DNA of 64,000 nucleotides from Gentiana macrophylla (GCA_026214975.1 CM047813.1:27970797-28034796), one strand, 5' to 3'. Positions 1 to 13,000 are shown, counted from the first letter of the stretch. Translations and numbers: made by a program. Notes: generated by a model from the sequence alone, not told the origin.

Positions 1-652
1 TATTCTACTTATTAAACCTGATGCGTTTTTGTTGAGTCTTGTAATCTGCAAAATTGGTTTTTGTAATCATCTAGATTTGGTGCACTTGTGTAATCAGACC
101 TGGAGTATGATATAGTATTCAGACTTGCTGAATTTTCTGTTTTGCTGCCAGCTTGTATCATCATAACCTTCACTTATCATATAAGTAAGTTGGATTGTTT
201 AATCTGCTCCTGTTTTGAAGCAATTTGAATTGGTCTGTAACATATGTGTGTTTGAACCTTTGGTACACCATTAAAAGTTGGTTTTGACCTTAGTAAATCA
301 GCATCTGTTTTGTTTAAATACTACTAAACTAAGTGTCAATTGTTTTGTTGCTTATGCAATCAGCTTAATCATATCAACTATAATGTTTTGATCACTTTAC
401 TGTTTGATTAAATCAATCTGCTTTGTCTTGCACTAAACCTGTTTATGTGATATAACTGTTTTGATCACTTTAATCACATCTCTTTTGATCACTTAGGTTT
501 TATAACACAAGCGAATAGATTATTAAGTGAGCTTCCGCACTTAATTTTCTAGTACTCATGTTATCATCGAAAAGAATTTTAAAATCACTCACTCTATTCA
601 ACCCCCCCCCCCTCCTCCTCTAGAGTGTGTTTGCGTCATTATCGATCCAACA
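1..652 (+). mobile_element. Terminal part of an LTR, copia-like, entering from the left edge
   Basis: No coding sequence is visible. Around 590-650 there is a C-rich run followed by TCTAGAGTGTG, then an end in ATCGATCCAACA at about 652. This layout is typical of the 3' end of plant Ty1/copia LTRs read on the plus strand. No tRNA primer-binding site follows, so this is either a 3' LTR or a solo LTR whose start lies outside the window. It abuts and truncates the gag reading frame on the opposite strand. Confidence 0.45.
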
Positions 653-1195
653 ATAAGTATCCCTTGAATGACTAACATTCTTAGGTTTAGCATTCTTATC
701 CTTGGAATATTTCTGATTTTTACCCTTTTGTTGTCCAGCAGACTTTGCAGCAGGTCTGCTATCAGCATGTCTAGAAAGTCCAGCAGTCCTACCTTTGGAT
801 GTACCCTTTTTGTTAGGTACTGCTGTCCTTTTGGACTTCTAATTTTGCTTCTTTGAAGCATTCTCAGCAGGCTTTACTGCCTCAGCAACCTTTTGAGGAG
901 TTGGATCCTGTGCAGGTACAAACTTAGGACCAATCCTGGTACCAGGTTCAGCACCCTTACTTGATCCATCCTTAGAAGATTGTTGAGTTTCAAATCCAAG
1001 CCCTGTTCTATCACCATAAGGCTTTCCAGATTTGAATGCAGTTGTGGAACTGGATTGTGCAGCAGATTCAGCAGCTACTGCAGGTGCAGCAGACTTAGGT
1101 TGATTCGGTCCATGATCCTTTTCCTTACCCTTGAGAATTCTTAATTCAGCATTAAGTCTTTGAATTTCTGCTTGAAGTAATTCTCTTTCAGCCTT
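653..1195 (-). pseudogene. Ty1/copia gag-pol fragment, downstream half
   Basis: On the minus strand an open stretch (about 839-1195) encodes a heptad-rich segment (AERELLQAEIQRLNAEL) and then a low-complexity Ala/Gln/Lys/Pro-rich region. Coding character continues in another frame to about 655, so at least one frameshift is present. It is the continuation of the gag at 6771-7852: the two halves meet in frame across the 5-bp duplication GCCTT left by the inserted element at 1196-6770. The left side is cut by the LTR ending at 652. I infer a dead copia polyprotein, split first by the LTR element and by the left-edge LTR. Confidence 0.6.
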
Positions 1196-2861
1196 TGATA
1201 AGTGATTTTTTTTTTGCAATTCGGCTTGATCAAATACTATTTATAAAACTCGAAATCTTAGGCAAAACTCACTTTCTAACCGGCAGTGAACCGGGTCGAT
1301 CGTAGGTAGTGCGTTCAGAGTCCGAGGTCGATCCCAAGAGAAATTGAATCGAATATAAAACTCGTGTTAAAATCAGAGAACAAAGAGTATATGAACATGA
1401 CAAAAGATCGATACTTTTATTCTTTCACGACATAAACAAGGATATGAATCAAAACTTTTATCCAGAGTAAATTTCATCAAACTAATGATCTACACAATCA
1501 AAACCATATTGAGAGAAAACAAATCGAAATTAGAAAACTCACAATAATGAGGATCAAAACATTATAGATCAAGACTTTTGAATCCCGAATCCATAAAAAA
1601 AGATATCATCCTTGAATTCATACAACGATCCCATTTATGAACTCCACCAAGCCATCGATCGAATATCGTATTCTACTCATTATATATATAAATCTAAACT
1701 AAGAAATTGAAATACGGAGCCTAGTCCGAGCTCTAATCCGCTATTTAGATGTCAACTTTGTCATAACAACCGCCAAGCGGCCGGGTTGAGCACCTAAGCC
1801 GCTTTCGAACTTCGTCTAAGCAAATAAAAATATAGGATTTTTCTTTTATTTCTTTGCATCTGAGTCCTTTATATAGGAAAATTCTTCAAGGCCGGATCAA
1901 GCGGTGGTTAGGCCGGACGGTCCGAATCATCATTGCTTATGACTCAAAGATGATTCTCGAAGGATCGATTGATTATATTTATGTAATTAAAACTTGTAAA
2001 ATCCGTATCTTGAGTTGTAGACCTCCAAAATTTCAAACGAAATGCCAAAATTACGGTCTCGAGAAACTCTACAACTTTCATGAAGGACTCTTCTTCAGAA
2101 AACGTCTTCTTGAGTACCTCGTGTTCCTCCGAGCGTTTTGCGACATTTTTACTTAAATTGAATCAATTAGCCACTTGACCACCATTTGAGTTGTAGAAGT
2201 CCGATTGACTTGATTCAAAATCCAATGGAAAGATTTCTTGAAGATATACAACTTTTATTAAGGAAACTTCTTCAGAAAATGTCGTTTTGATGAGCCATTT
2301 CATTACGTGTCGTTTTTACGACATTTTACTTGATCTGAATCGATTAGCCACTTGACCATAACTTGAGTTGTAGAACTCCAATTGACGTGATTCAAAGTGC
2401 GTTGGAAAGCTCTATCAAAGATCTACAACTTTCATTAAGGCCACCTCCTCAGAAAATGCCGTTTTAATGGGCCATTGGTTCGTCGAAGATATAAATCGTT
2501 AGTGACACTACTGAACCACCGATCCACTTGACCTTTTAAAGCTTGTGGCACACTCTTATATCCCTAAAAACACCTCTTTTAGGCCTCAAAACGTGTCGTT
2601 ACTTACGGGATTTTGGTTAACCTATAATTCCGCAATAAACCACCAAAATACCAAACGTAAATCCGACCACGACACACCGTTACTAAACCGGTACAAAACT
2701 ATAAAACACGCTAAAAATACGATATTTTATATAATAACTACTACTAACATATTTAGATGAAACATAGTAATTAATGACTCGAACTGATATAAAAATACTC
2801 GAAATGATATCAGAAACGGGTTGAAAAGTTATAAAAATAACGGTGAATTTTTCCGTTATCA
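1196..2861 (-). repeat. 3' LTR of the LARD-like element
   Basis: Begins TGATAAGTGATT and ends CCGTTATCA on the plus strand. It pairs with 5103-6770 along its whole length; the first ~400 bases are essentially identical. Differences cluster around 1595, 1760, 1905, 2130, 2310 and 2550 as short indels and a few substitutions. Confidence 0.93.
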
Positions 2862-3344
2862 CAACCCCCCACTTAGCTTTTGGTCGTCCTCGAACAAAAT
2901 AAGCGATAAAATAAAATGAATGAGGAAAAATTCATGAAGATATAATATGAATGACAATCAGATGATGCAACCATTCGAATCATAACTACACGTTAACCGC
3001 AATATAAATGTATAACAGAGTGAGTGTGTGACAAGCCTTTTCAATTTTCACTATCCTCTCTTGAATAATTCAAGCAAACACACAAATATCCATTCAGACA
3101 GTCCTAATGACTTTCCTAGGTATAGGCAGTAACATTTCCACACAATGTCCTCCCGTGTACTTATTAGGATAATCCTTAAAGCATATCATTCAGTTTATAC
3201 TGGGGATAGTCAGAAGATAACTTTTTTTTCTTTTTCTTTTCTTTTTTTTTTTTCATAGAATACTAACATATCCAAACTCATTGCCAAAATCGACTATCTT
3301 TCAAGCGTCATGAGGTGAGATCGAATACATTAATACCTATCTAA

Positions 3345-3383
<39 letters not shown>

Positions 3384-5102
3384 TTTTTTTTTATGTGTAG
3401 CATATGCCCTCATTCCCAGCAATAGGATGTTTCGTGATAACACCCTAGCTGGACTATTATCATCAGGCAGCCGGGAGCTTGTAAACCTCATAGTGGTATA
3501 GGACGTTTCGTGATAACGCCCTACCGCACTCAAATCATTGGTAGCTACAACCGACATATAGTTTATCTTATTTTGACATTCTTTCTATCACATTCAAACC
3601 TTCAGATATTCACAGTATATGTTCAGAAGTTAGGTACTAAGTTACTACTATCTCTAGAATAACCACTAGGATACTGAATGGGTACAGTTTAAAATTTTCG
3701 CTTCAATATCAAAGGCTTACGTGAAGGAATTCATGTTACACAAATAAATTTGGGGTTAAAATGCACTTACGGTTCAAATTAGTTATACATATCAAATTGA
3801 TCATTACATCTTTAAATCCATGAAATATATACCTTATACAAATTATTTTAATCAACTAAATAATGTTTGAAAAAAAAAAAATCAAAAACTAAGGGTTTAA
3901 ACACTTACTGCCATTTCTATACCAACCATACTCTACCCCCCACTTACGATTTTGCATTATTCTCAGAGTGTAAATGAGATAGAGAGGAAGACTTAGCTTA
4001 TAGACCAAGCAGAAAGATGCTATCGAATCCCGTAACAGCCATGAGAAAGCACGTCCCGAATCCCTATATGAAAACAACCAAAACAAAGCAAACACAGGAC
4101 ATGGTCCTCGTGCCAAGACATCGAATAGGGATATGGGAATAATAAGATAATGGCCTCACACGTCGTAAAAATTCGATAGGCAATATAATCGCTTTAGATG
4201 GAAACATAACCCACACGGGTAAAGCACAGAACATCTAAGCATATACGTATCATAGAGAGTATCATGTGAGCATATATCATAATCAAGTCAGCTATTCCTA
4301 GTTTCATTTTTTATTGCACACAATTTTATTAAGGCGGGAATACTCACCACTATACTACAACAACAAGAAATCTGAAACAGACTAGATCGTAAAATGAAAT
4401 GTGTGAAAAGAGTATTGAGTCTTTTATACCCAGATCCTCAAAGATTCAATAACCTAAGTCCAAGAAATGATACATTTGAATTTTTATCTTTTTTTCTCCA
4501 TCGGGATTTTCGGATAACCACCTAATCATTCCTTCTTAATGAAATTCAAACATTCATCCTGAGACTTGGTTGTATTTTCTCTGCACTCTCCATTTATATT
4601 ATTTTATATTTTTAATAATAATAAAAAAATCTCTCTCTCTCGGTAATTACCGAACCAACTCAGTATTTACCGTGTTTTTTTTTTTTTTTTTTCGAAAACA
4701 CACACACACACGATATTTTAGACCCCCAAAAAGTTATGGTAGCCGAAGGCCCTAAGCCCCAGTTTAGCCGGACTTACAAGATATCACCCTCCGAAGAGGC
4801 TAAGTACCAAAGTCGTATTCAATCCGAGTTCAGGACAATATCACTTCAGTATCCCATGGCTCCTATCGAAATCTAAATAAAACAAGATGATAAAAACCTA
4901 GGCCCAAGTTCTAGGACAACTTACAAGATATCAACCTAATATAACAACCCCAAAAGGGATTGGGTTGAGTACCAAAATTGCATTCAAACCTAGTCTAAGC
5001 AAATCCTATCAAAAAGTTTTCATTTTTTTTGTTTGCTCTCTTGACCTAACACAATTTTTTTATATCGACTTTTAAACAATTTCCCCGGCAACGGCGCCAA
5101 TT
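2862..5102 (-). other. Non-coding interior of the LARD-like element, with PPT and PBS
   Basis: No gag, protease, reverse transcriptase or integrase signature was found in any frame. The minus-strand polypurine tract AAGTGGGGGGTTG (2862-2874) abuts the 3' LTR. The primer-binding site is 5082-5099, three bases from the other LTR. Its plus-strand sequence equals the last 15 bases plus CCA of plant tRNA-Asp. A long A/T homopolymer lies at about 3349-3391 and a short CA run near 4698. The open frames in this interval are low-complexity and not credible genes. Confidence 0.85.
5082..5099 (-). other. Primer-binding site complementary to tRNA-Asp
   Basis: The plus strand reads TCCCCGGCAACGGCGCCA, the 3' end of plant tRNA-Asp(GTC) including CCA; the minus strand is therefore the primer-binding site. 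It lies three bases inside the LTR ending at 5103. This primer is common in Ty3/gypsy lineages of plants and sets the element's direction. Confidence 0.88.
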
Positions 5103-6770
5103 TGATAAGTGATTTTTTTTTTGCAATTCGGCTTGATCAAATACTATTTATAAAACTCGAAATCTTAGGCAAAACTCACTTTCTAACCGGCAGTGAACCG
5201 GGTCGATCGTAGGTAGTGCGTTCAGAGTCCGAGGTCGATCCCAAGAGAAATTGAATCGAATATAAAACTCGTGTTAAAATCAGAGAACAAAGAGTATATG
5301 AACATGACAAAAGATCGATACTTTTATTCTTTCACGACATAAACAAGGATATGAATCAAAACTTTTATCCAGAGTAAATTTCATCAAACTAATGATCTAC
5401 ACAATCAAAACCATATTGAGAGAAAACAAATCGAAATTAGAAAACTCACAATAATGAGGATCAAAACATTATAGATCAAGACTTTTGAATCCCGAATCCG
5501 CAAAAGATATCATCCTTGAATTCATACAACGATCCCATTTATGAACTCCACCAAGCCATCGATCGAATATCGTATTCTACTCATTATATATATAAATCTA
5601 AACTAAGAAATTGAAATACGGAGCCTAGTCCGAGCTCTAATCCGCTATTTAGATGTCAACCATCATATAACAACCGCTTGAAGCGGGCCGGGTTGAGCAC
5701 CTAAGCCGCTTTCGAACTTCGTCTAAGCAAATAAAAATATAGGATTTTTCTTTTATTTCTTTTGCATCCGAGTCCTTTATATAGGAAAATTCTTCAAGGC
5801 CGGATCTGGGCGGTGGTTAGGCCGGACCGGTCCGAATCATCATTGCTTATGACTCAAAGATGATTCTCGAAGGATCGATTGATTATATTTATGTAATTAA
5901 AACTTGTAAAAAATCCGTATCTTGAGTTGTAGACCTCCAAAATTTCAAACGAAATGCCAAAATTACGGTCTCGAGAAACTCTACAACTTTCATGAAGGAC
6001 TCTTCTTCAGAAAACGTCTTCTTGAGTACCTCGTGTTCCTCCGAGCGCTTTTAAGTGACATTTTTACTTAAATTGAATCAATTAGCCACTTGACCACCAT
6101 TTGAGTTGTAGAAGTCCGATTGACTTGATTCAAAATCCAATGGAAAGATTTCTTGAAGATATACAACTTTTATTAAGGAAACTTCTTCAGAAAATGTCGT
6201 TTTGATGAGCCATTTCCATTACGTGTCGTTTTACGACATTTTACTGATACGAATCGATTAGCCACTTGACCATAACTTGAGTTGTAGAACTCCAATTGAC
6301 GTGATTCAAAGTGCGTTGGAAAGCTCTATCAAAGATCTACAACTTTCATTAAGGCCACCTCCTCAGAAAATGCCGTTTTAATGGGCCATTGGTTCGTCGA
6401 AGATATAAATCGTTAGTGACACTACTGACCACCGATCCACTTGACCTTTTAAGCTTGTGGCACACTCTTATATCCCTAAAAACACCTCTTTTAGGCCTCA
6501 AAACGTGTCGTTACTCGGGATTTTGGTTAACCTATAATTCGCAATAAACCACCAAAATACCAAACGAAAATCCGACCACGACACACCGGTTACTAAACCG
6601 TACAAAACTATAAAACACGCTAAAAATACGATATTTTATATAATAACTACTACTAACATATTTAGATGAAACATAGTAATTAATGACTCGAACTGATATA
6701 AAAATACTCGAAATGATATCAGAAACGGGTTGAAAAGTTATAAAAATAACGGTGAATTTTTCCGTTATCA
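5103..6770 (-). repeat. 5' LTR of the LARD-like element
   Basis: Partner of 1196-2861. It lies next to the tRNA-Asp primer-binding site and so is the 5' LTR on the minus strand. It is followed by the second copy of the target duplication, GCCTT, at 6771-6775. Confidence 0.93.
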
Positions 6771-7852
6771 GCCTTCACAATCTCATAACCAGATTGTATT
6801 TTCCTCAGTTGATTAAGGAGGTCATCTAGATGCTCTTCAGTGTCAGAAATTTTAGGATTTGAACCATAAGTGGATTCACAATCATTTTCAGCAGGAGTAT
6901 TCATAGAATTGTATACAATCACTTTCCATGTTGCAAGTTAAAGCATAGGTAATCAGGATCCTTCTTTTGTTTCAACCCAGGACAGCCAGGCTTGAAATGT
7001 CCTAGTTTCTTGCAAGGAAAGCACAAAAAGTCATGATCCTTTTTGAACTCTTCCTTTTTCTCACTTGTCTTTTTGTTGAAATTTCTTGGAGAACCCCTTA
7101 TAGATTTCATCATTCTGATTTTCTTGGTCAGTAGGGCAATTTTCTCCTGCATTTCATCTAAAACATCGTCTCTGTTGCTTCTTTTTCAACACTTGCAACA
7201 AAGTCCTTGCTGAATTCATAAGCTTTAAGATCTGAAAACAATTTAAAGGTGTCTTCTTCATGTAGTCTCATGGACTCCTCCATTGCCGTAGCCTTCATTT
7301 CCCAAACTTTTTTGGCAGGTAAAGCTTTGAGAATTCTGGTGTTGATCTCTTCTTTTGTGTAAACAACATTCAGCAGGGTGAGTTCATCCATGATTGCATT
7401 GAATCTGCACTCTATCTGTTCAATGGTTTCATTTGACTTCATTTTGAACTCTTGAAACTTTTGTTTGGCCACACTGATCTTGCTTTTCTTGATAGCATCA
7501 GTGCCTTCACAAATGAGTTGCAATCTTTCCCAAAGTTCCTTGGCAGTTTTGCAATCTTTCACTTTCATGTACATATTGCTATCTAGAGTTCTGTAGATGA
7601 TATCAATAGCAATATTGTTCAGGTTTGCCCTTTTTCTATCTTCAACACCCTATTCCCTCTTTGGTTTTGGGATAATCTGATTTTGACCATCCACTGTTAT
7701 CACTTTGGTGATCTCTCCAGTGGTCCATCAGTCAGCACATCCATCATCTCATCATGAGTTGCAGCTAGAGAAGCATGCATAAGACGTTTATACTCATCAA
7801 AACGATCTAGAGAGCACATCAACATTGTCCTAGCATATGGATTGTTATCCAT
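6771..7852 (-). pseudogene. Ty1/copia gag pseudogene, upstream half
   Basis: The minus strand from the ATG at 7852 encodes an N-terminus of copia Gag type, then the UBN2-type Gag core (7158-7574; motifs KTAKELWERL and ALPAKKVWEM). A CCHC zinc knuckle follows near 7000 (CFPCKKLGHFKPGC, matching C-x2-C-x4-H-x4-C). The frame is broken by a shift near 7725, a TAG at about 7653, and shifts near 7155 and 6920. Past 6771 the reading frame is cut by the LARD-like insertion and resumes at 1195. Gag would form the virus-like particle, and the knuckle would bind element RNA. This copy cannot make a functional protein. Confidence 0.8.
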
Positions 7853-7938
7853 GATGCAGAACTTTGAAAAACAGAAACTTGAAAAAGTTTTTAAAGATTT
7901 TTCACAAGCACAACAAGTAGGATTACTTCAGAACACCA

Positions 7939-7949
7939 CTCTGATACCA
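7939..7949 (-). other. Copia primer-binding site (initiator tRNA-Met)
   Basis: The minus strand reads TGGTATCAGAG, the standard plant Ty1/copia primer-binding site complementary to initiator tRNA-Met. It lies two bases from the LTR that starts at 7952 and upstream of the gag ATG at 7852, confirming a minus-strand copia element. Confidence 0.88.
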
Positions 7950-7951
7950 AT

Positions 7952-9668
7952 TGTTGGTCCCTTGAAAATGCTTTGGTTAAGTTTAGAAGGGGGGTTGAAT
8001 AAACTTAACACTTAAAAACTTTTTGGAGTTTTACAAACTCAGCAGGGTCAATAGTCTGCTGACCATTCAGAAGTCTGCTGACCACTTAGTAGTCTGCTGA
8101 CTATTAAAGCTTTTGAATTTATTCCAGCGGAATATAATAAATTAAGCCTTGTTACTTGTTGATTAAAAAGTGATACTAAGTATTAGATACTCAGTAGTTC
8201 AAATGGTGTGATTCAGTAGCTAGTTCAGTAGGTTGATGTGATAAGCATGCAGATAAAGTAAATTGCAGAATGTAAATGCAGTAAAGTAAAGTAGGCAAGA
8301 TTTATAGTGGTTCCAGGTGGTGTAATCCTGTCAGTCCACTATTCTCCTGTGATGTTGGAGGAAATTCACTAGAGATTCTTGAGGTTGCAGTTACAAAAAT
8401 CCCTAAATTGTTTGTCCTTGACCAATGACTATCGCTTCACCTGTTTGTCCTTGACCAATGACTATCGCTTCACAAACTGAATACTTGAAACATGAAGGAT
8501 TGTTGCTTCAAAGTATTCCACTGGTCCTTGAAGGGTAGGATTGCCTCTTCACCAGCTCCACCACAAAAACAACAGTTCTTGACACTTCAAAAGTGCTTAT
8601 CTGTCTTCAACAACTTCTTGAAAAAGAAGGGTTGAATCAAGAAAGTGATTCAGCTTTCAGCAAGCTTTTGATCAGGATAATATGATCAGCAGCTTATAGT
8701 TTTCAAGTGTGTATACTGGATGAAACTTGATAGTAGGATACACTTGAAGAAAATCTTGATCAGTAGATTAAAGCTCAGTGAATGTCAGCAGAGTAATTTC
8801 TTGCTTAAAAACTTGGGTGCTTCATGTGAATTCTTATTGTTCATCATCTTCAATCTGAATCAGGAGTCCTCTATTTATAGGTGTGAATCATGTGACTTGT
8901 GTTTAAATTTCAAATATAGCCGTTTCAGTATTGTCTTTGTCGTGACTACAATTTTCCTCTGCTGCATCGTACTAACACTGTCAGTGTTCCTTTTTGACAG
9001 TCCAGTCTGTCTACCATTGACTTATTTTTCATTGGATATAGCTCTGAATCTTTTCAACGTCTTTTTAATCTTGACCATTGATTTTCTGATTTATCCAATG
9101 CTTGTAATTCATCACTATCCATTTAATCTTCCAAAGAAACTTGGATTAAATCGAATTTTTCATTCAGCAGACATTTGTTGTATAGGTCTGCTGATGTCCG
9201 TAACTGTCAGCTGACTTTTAGTCTGCTGTGTTTTATAAACACTTCAGCTGACTGCTTTTCATCTAACTTTTTATTATGAAGTTATAGTGCACCATCTTGA
9301 TAATAACTAAGTTCCAATCATCACTTAACTTTTATGGAACTTAGACCTTCTACACAAGGTATATGTGATCAGTTTAGGTCATCATAGACTTCCTTAAATT
9401 CTGATCCCATATCCTTGACTTTAAATACTAAGTTTGATCCCTTAGCCTTCACAACTGAGTTTGAACCCTCAGCCTTCAACCATCAGCAGGTTCCTAGACA
9501 CTCTACTGACCTAGGTCGGTCTGCTGATAAAGACAGCTGGCCTCTTTACAGTGCTTGTTTGATCAAACCTATACAAAAATCAAACTCTAGTAAACCTATA
9601 CATTTAATATAGACATCTTTTTGTCTTTGCTTTATAACAGCATCATTAAAACTAAAATATGTCCAACA
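7952..9668 (-). repeat. 5' LTR of the split copia element
   Basis: Starts TGTTGGTCCC and ends at TATGTCCAACA, giving a terminal TGTTGG/CCAACA inverted repeat and a length of about 1.7 kb. The left end is fixed by the adjacent primer-binding site; the right end is assigned from the terminal repeat only. GTCTGCTGA-type motifs recur at 8045-8110 and again at 9170-9225. The 164-codon open frame at 8720-9214 inside it has no recognisable domain and is not called as a gene. Confidence 0.7.
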
Positions 9669-10049
9669 AATATTTTTTAAGCTTTCTTGTTTTACTTTGT
9701 TATTCTCAAAATTAAAGAAAAAGCTAATGGATGATCTTTCCGGATCACATGAAGTGGTTCTTCCATCTCTAGTAGAGGGGACTATAACATTGATTTGCAA
9801 AGAAAGAAATCAGGAACCTCCAAATCAAGAAGTAAGGCAAATGCTAGTTGTGACTAGTCTCTAGTGTATGAAATGGACAACAAGCACCGCCTATCAGAAC
9901 CTGGGTCAGTTACATACTTGAATAGTTTGATTCGTCATAGGATTAAAGATGCTTTTCTAAACAAAGGATAATTTTTATACAAAAACAATATAGTCACAAT
10001 CATAATAATAATAATAATAAAAAAGAAACAGAACATATAAGATAAATGT
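9669..10049. other. Gap between copia LTR and MULE transposase, no gene seen
   Basis: AT-rich sequence with an AAT run near 10005-10020. It probably contains the 3' flank of the MULE transposase, but I could not find a terminal inverted repeat. Confidence 0.4.
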
Positions 10050-12831
10050 TCAATGAGGAACAACTGTACGAAACGAACATCTAGTCTTTCTGTGTCTAGG
10101 GTTACCGCACAACGGGCAATGCTTACCGGAACCTAGGAATGTCCTGTCAGCAGGCATCCTGCTGGTCCTACCGCCGGGAGGCTCACCTTGAGAAGCAATC
10201 CTGAGGATCCTGGGTTGGCCCCGCCTCGCGCCCGTTCTTTGTGTTTCCCCTCCTACGCTCACTCTAGGCTCAGGCAGAGGAATACGCTGAGTTCTAATTG
10301 ATTCGGAAACAATCCAATCCTCCTCGACTGGAACAGGATATACGCGTCCTTCATAGATACATTGGAAACATTGAGCTTTGTAGTAGTCAGAACAATAATC
10401 GTACGGACTCTCGCAGCGCTTACTTATAGCAGCGCAAGCATGTATGCAAGGCATCCGAGTCCCTGAAACTCCCCGCAATAACAGCTCCATTTATGCATAT
10501 TTACCCTCACACTAGTATCAATGTCCCCAACTTGGTACTCGTCCCAGTCGATCGGCTTCAGTGTGAAGGTTCTCCTGGCATACGAAACTTCATTCATGAT
10601 TTTTTCGACTTTAAGGGCTAACACGGGGCGACACGAGTACGCAGTTTCTCTCCTCTTACAATACCAATCCTGCAACGTTGCCCTGATAAATTCAAGCAGA
10701 TTCATGATACTCATCTTACGCGCATCCATGATCATGTTGTTATAACTTTCAGCATAGTTGCTTGTCATTATTACGTAACGTGTCCCCGGAAAATGCGATC
10801 GTGCCCATTTGTCAAATCCAATATTCTCCAAGTAATGTGATACTAGCTTGGTTGGATCTTGATCCTGATCTTTTATGTGCTGAAATATTATTACGAATCG
10901 CGTTTCTGAAAATGTATACGCAGCTTCCCAGAAGGTGTATGGACAATATACGGTGTTTTTGAAATTTTTATTGAGATTAATGACTAAGTGGTGGTAGCAA
11001 TAACCATGGTGGGCGTTTGGAAATACATCCCTAACAGCTCTAATGATGCCTGACCCTCTGTCTGATACAAACACCATGTCTCCACGTTCTCCGATTAACG
11101 ACTTCACTTGAAGCATGAAATACGTTCATGCCTCGATGCTCTCTCCGTCGGTCACGGCAAACGCTAACGGAAAGAGATGGTCACCCGCGTCTATACCGAT
11201 AGCTACTAATAATGTCCTATCGCATTTTGTTTTCAGATGTGTACCGTCCACAACTAAGATAGGCCGACAATACTTAAGCCCCTCGATACTAGAATTCAAA
11301 GCCATGAAACAATACTTGAACCTGCCAAGTGCATCAAGCTCTATGTCAGTGATAGTTCCAGGATTTTCTTTCTGCAACATGTAAAAAGACGGGTAATTTA
11401 GAATACGATAGTGTTACGCTTTCGCCGATGAATTCCAAGGCTTTCTGTCTACACTGATACACACGCTGATAATCAAGGTCTATGTTGAATACTCTTTTGA
11501 CCTCAACTATTAAAGTCGTGAAATCGAAGCCGAGTTCAATGAGGTTCTCCCTTACTAAACGACCTATAGGTCCGGTCCTGGCTTGCCTATGATCGTTGGT
11601 TAATCGCTCCAATCCACAAGTGTGAGTTTCAGTGTACGCGGTTATCTCGAAGTTCTTGCAATCGTCATCCTTCCTAGCGTCAACCATCCATTCGCATTTG
11701 TCCGAAGTAAAACATCGTAGTTTTAACCTCTCCTTATCGGACCTTAAAGGTTTCCACATGTAATTATTTTCCAATGCATGGTAACTCATATTCATTTGCA
11801 TATCTTTCTTGTCTTTGAACTTTTTACCAATAAACAACATTCTTGAATCTTCCTTCTGAAACGCTTCAGCCCGTGGACACGGAGGAATTTCAGAAGACAG
11901 AATGCCAGACCCGAAATGAGCACCTCTATTGCGATTAATACTTGCCATATTAAATGTGTGACTAGTGTCAGGGTTCTATTTCAAAGGTGCTCTCAGATAA
12001 CTCATAAACGATCCACCGATATTCAGGCCCGCTTGCATTGGTGATGGCGTAAGAGGAGGCGGACCGTCAAACTGCTGGCTTGTTCCACGTATGTGGACAT
12101 TATGACTTGTCCGACCAAAATGATTCCAAGATGTTCCAGCTTCATGCACTGGTTCACGCCTCCTACCACTAGGTTTTTGGTTGTATGGTGTGTGCAGCTT
12201 CATTCAATGGTTCACACCTTCTACCAATACGTTGTTGACTGTAGGGTGTGTGCAATGGCTGACTAATCATATTCGCAATTATTCCCAATCATACCCAGGT
12301 TCACTTGTGATGTCAATGACTTGATCACCTAAAGTTGCATTCGGTTGGATGACAATTTCATGAGGGCTAAGATTGATGAAGTAGGTACAACATACTCTCG
12401 GGAATTTCGATTACAGTCAAGTTCGGGTGTAAAATCCTCAATTCCTCTATCATTTTCTCGAAATATTGGTTGTTCATTTAAGTCAAATGCGTTGTCATTC
12501 ATGTCTTCCGAATTGTCATCGTCCATAACCGGTTCAGCGTTAACACATAGTTTGACGGTGTCTTTTCTAAAAATATCATCAATGTATCCTATCCATGTAT
12601 CATCGTCCAAAACATCAATCGGCCCTCGTAATTTCCGTACAAAAGTTTCATGACCAATGTATTGTTTGATACATCAATTCCTACTTTCTCACACACTTTG
12701 TGCTTCACTTCATCCAATGTCATATCGGGTCTCACACGAATCAAATAAAATTTTCCGTTCTTAGAAGACCATTTGTCGCTTTCTTCGTGGTATATTCACT
12801 CTCCGCCGAATACAAATTTAACGGACACCAT
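10050..12831 (-). pseudogene. MULE (MuDR-type) transposase, decayed
   Basis: The minus strand holds the ordered parts of a plant MuDR transposase. They are an N-terminal MULE region beginning near 12831 with an acidic linker (12329-12610), a CxC-type DNA-binding region (11380-11948; HTCGLERLTNDHRQA), and the DDE catalytic core. The core shows VVDGTH near 11250, VSDRGSG near 11050 and YAESYN near 10745. A SWIM zinc finger (CYCGEFQ...PCIHACAAI) follows near 10440-10500, then a C-terminal CPLCGNPRHRKTRC knuckle near 10090. The frame is broken several times: a stop after about 11 codons at the start, shifts near 12580 and 11370, and a shift inside the SWIM finger. I could not locate its terminal inverted repeats. 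Confidence 0.88.
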
Positions 12832-12907
12832 GTTGTTATCTGTGAAAGAATTATTAATTTACATCAGTATAGAGTGGAAATATGAAAATAGAATAATATT
12901 TACACAA

Positions 12908-12909
<2 letters not shown>

Positions 12910-12987
<78 letters not shown>

Positions 12988-13000
12988 CATACATACATAT
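12910..13000. repeat. (TA)n microsatellite with (ACAT)n tail
   Basis: About 36 uninterrupted AT dinucleotides, followed by several ACAT units. Length is likely to vary between individuals and assemblies. Confidence 0.95.

Larger units (their letters stand above)
1196..6770 (-). mobile_element. Non-autonomous gypsy-type LTR retrotransposon (LARD-like), complete
   Basis: Two nearly identical LTRs of about 1.67 kb (1196-2861 and 5103-6770) flank a 2.24-kb interior without gag or pol. Both LTRs begin TGATAA and end TTATCA. The host duplication GCCTT lies at 1191-1195 and 6771-6775. An 18-base match to the 3' end of plant tRNA-Asp sits just inside the right LTR and reads on the minus strand; a purine tract sits just inside the left LTR. 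Together these fix the orientation as minus. The LTRs differ by roughly fifteen small changes, mostly short indels, so insertion is fairly recent. Mobilisation would need proteins from an autonomous relative. Confidence 0.92.

Noticed and set aside
3330..3557. Open frame with a poly-lysine tail on the minus strand
   Set aside because: It is produced by the long T/A homopolymer within the LARD-like interior and has no domain.
5082..5099. Possible tRNA-Asp gene
   Set aside because: Only the last 15 bases plus CCA are present, directly beside an LTR; it is a primer-binding site.
8720..9214. 164-codon hydrophobic open frame
   Set aside because: Lies entirely inside the copia LTR, without homology or coding signals.
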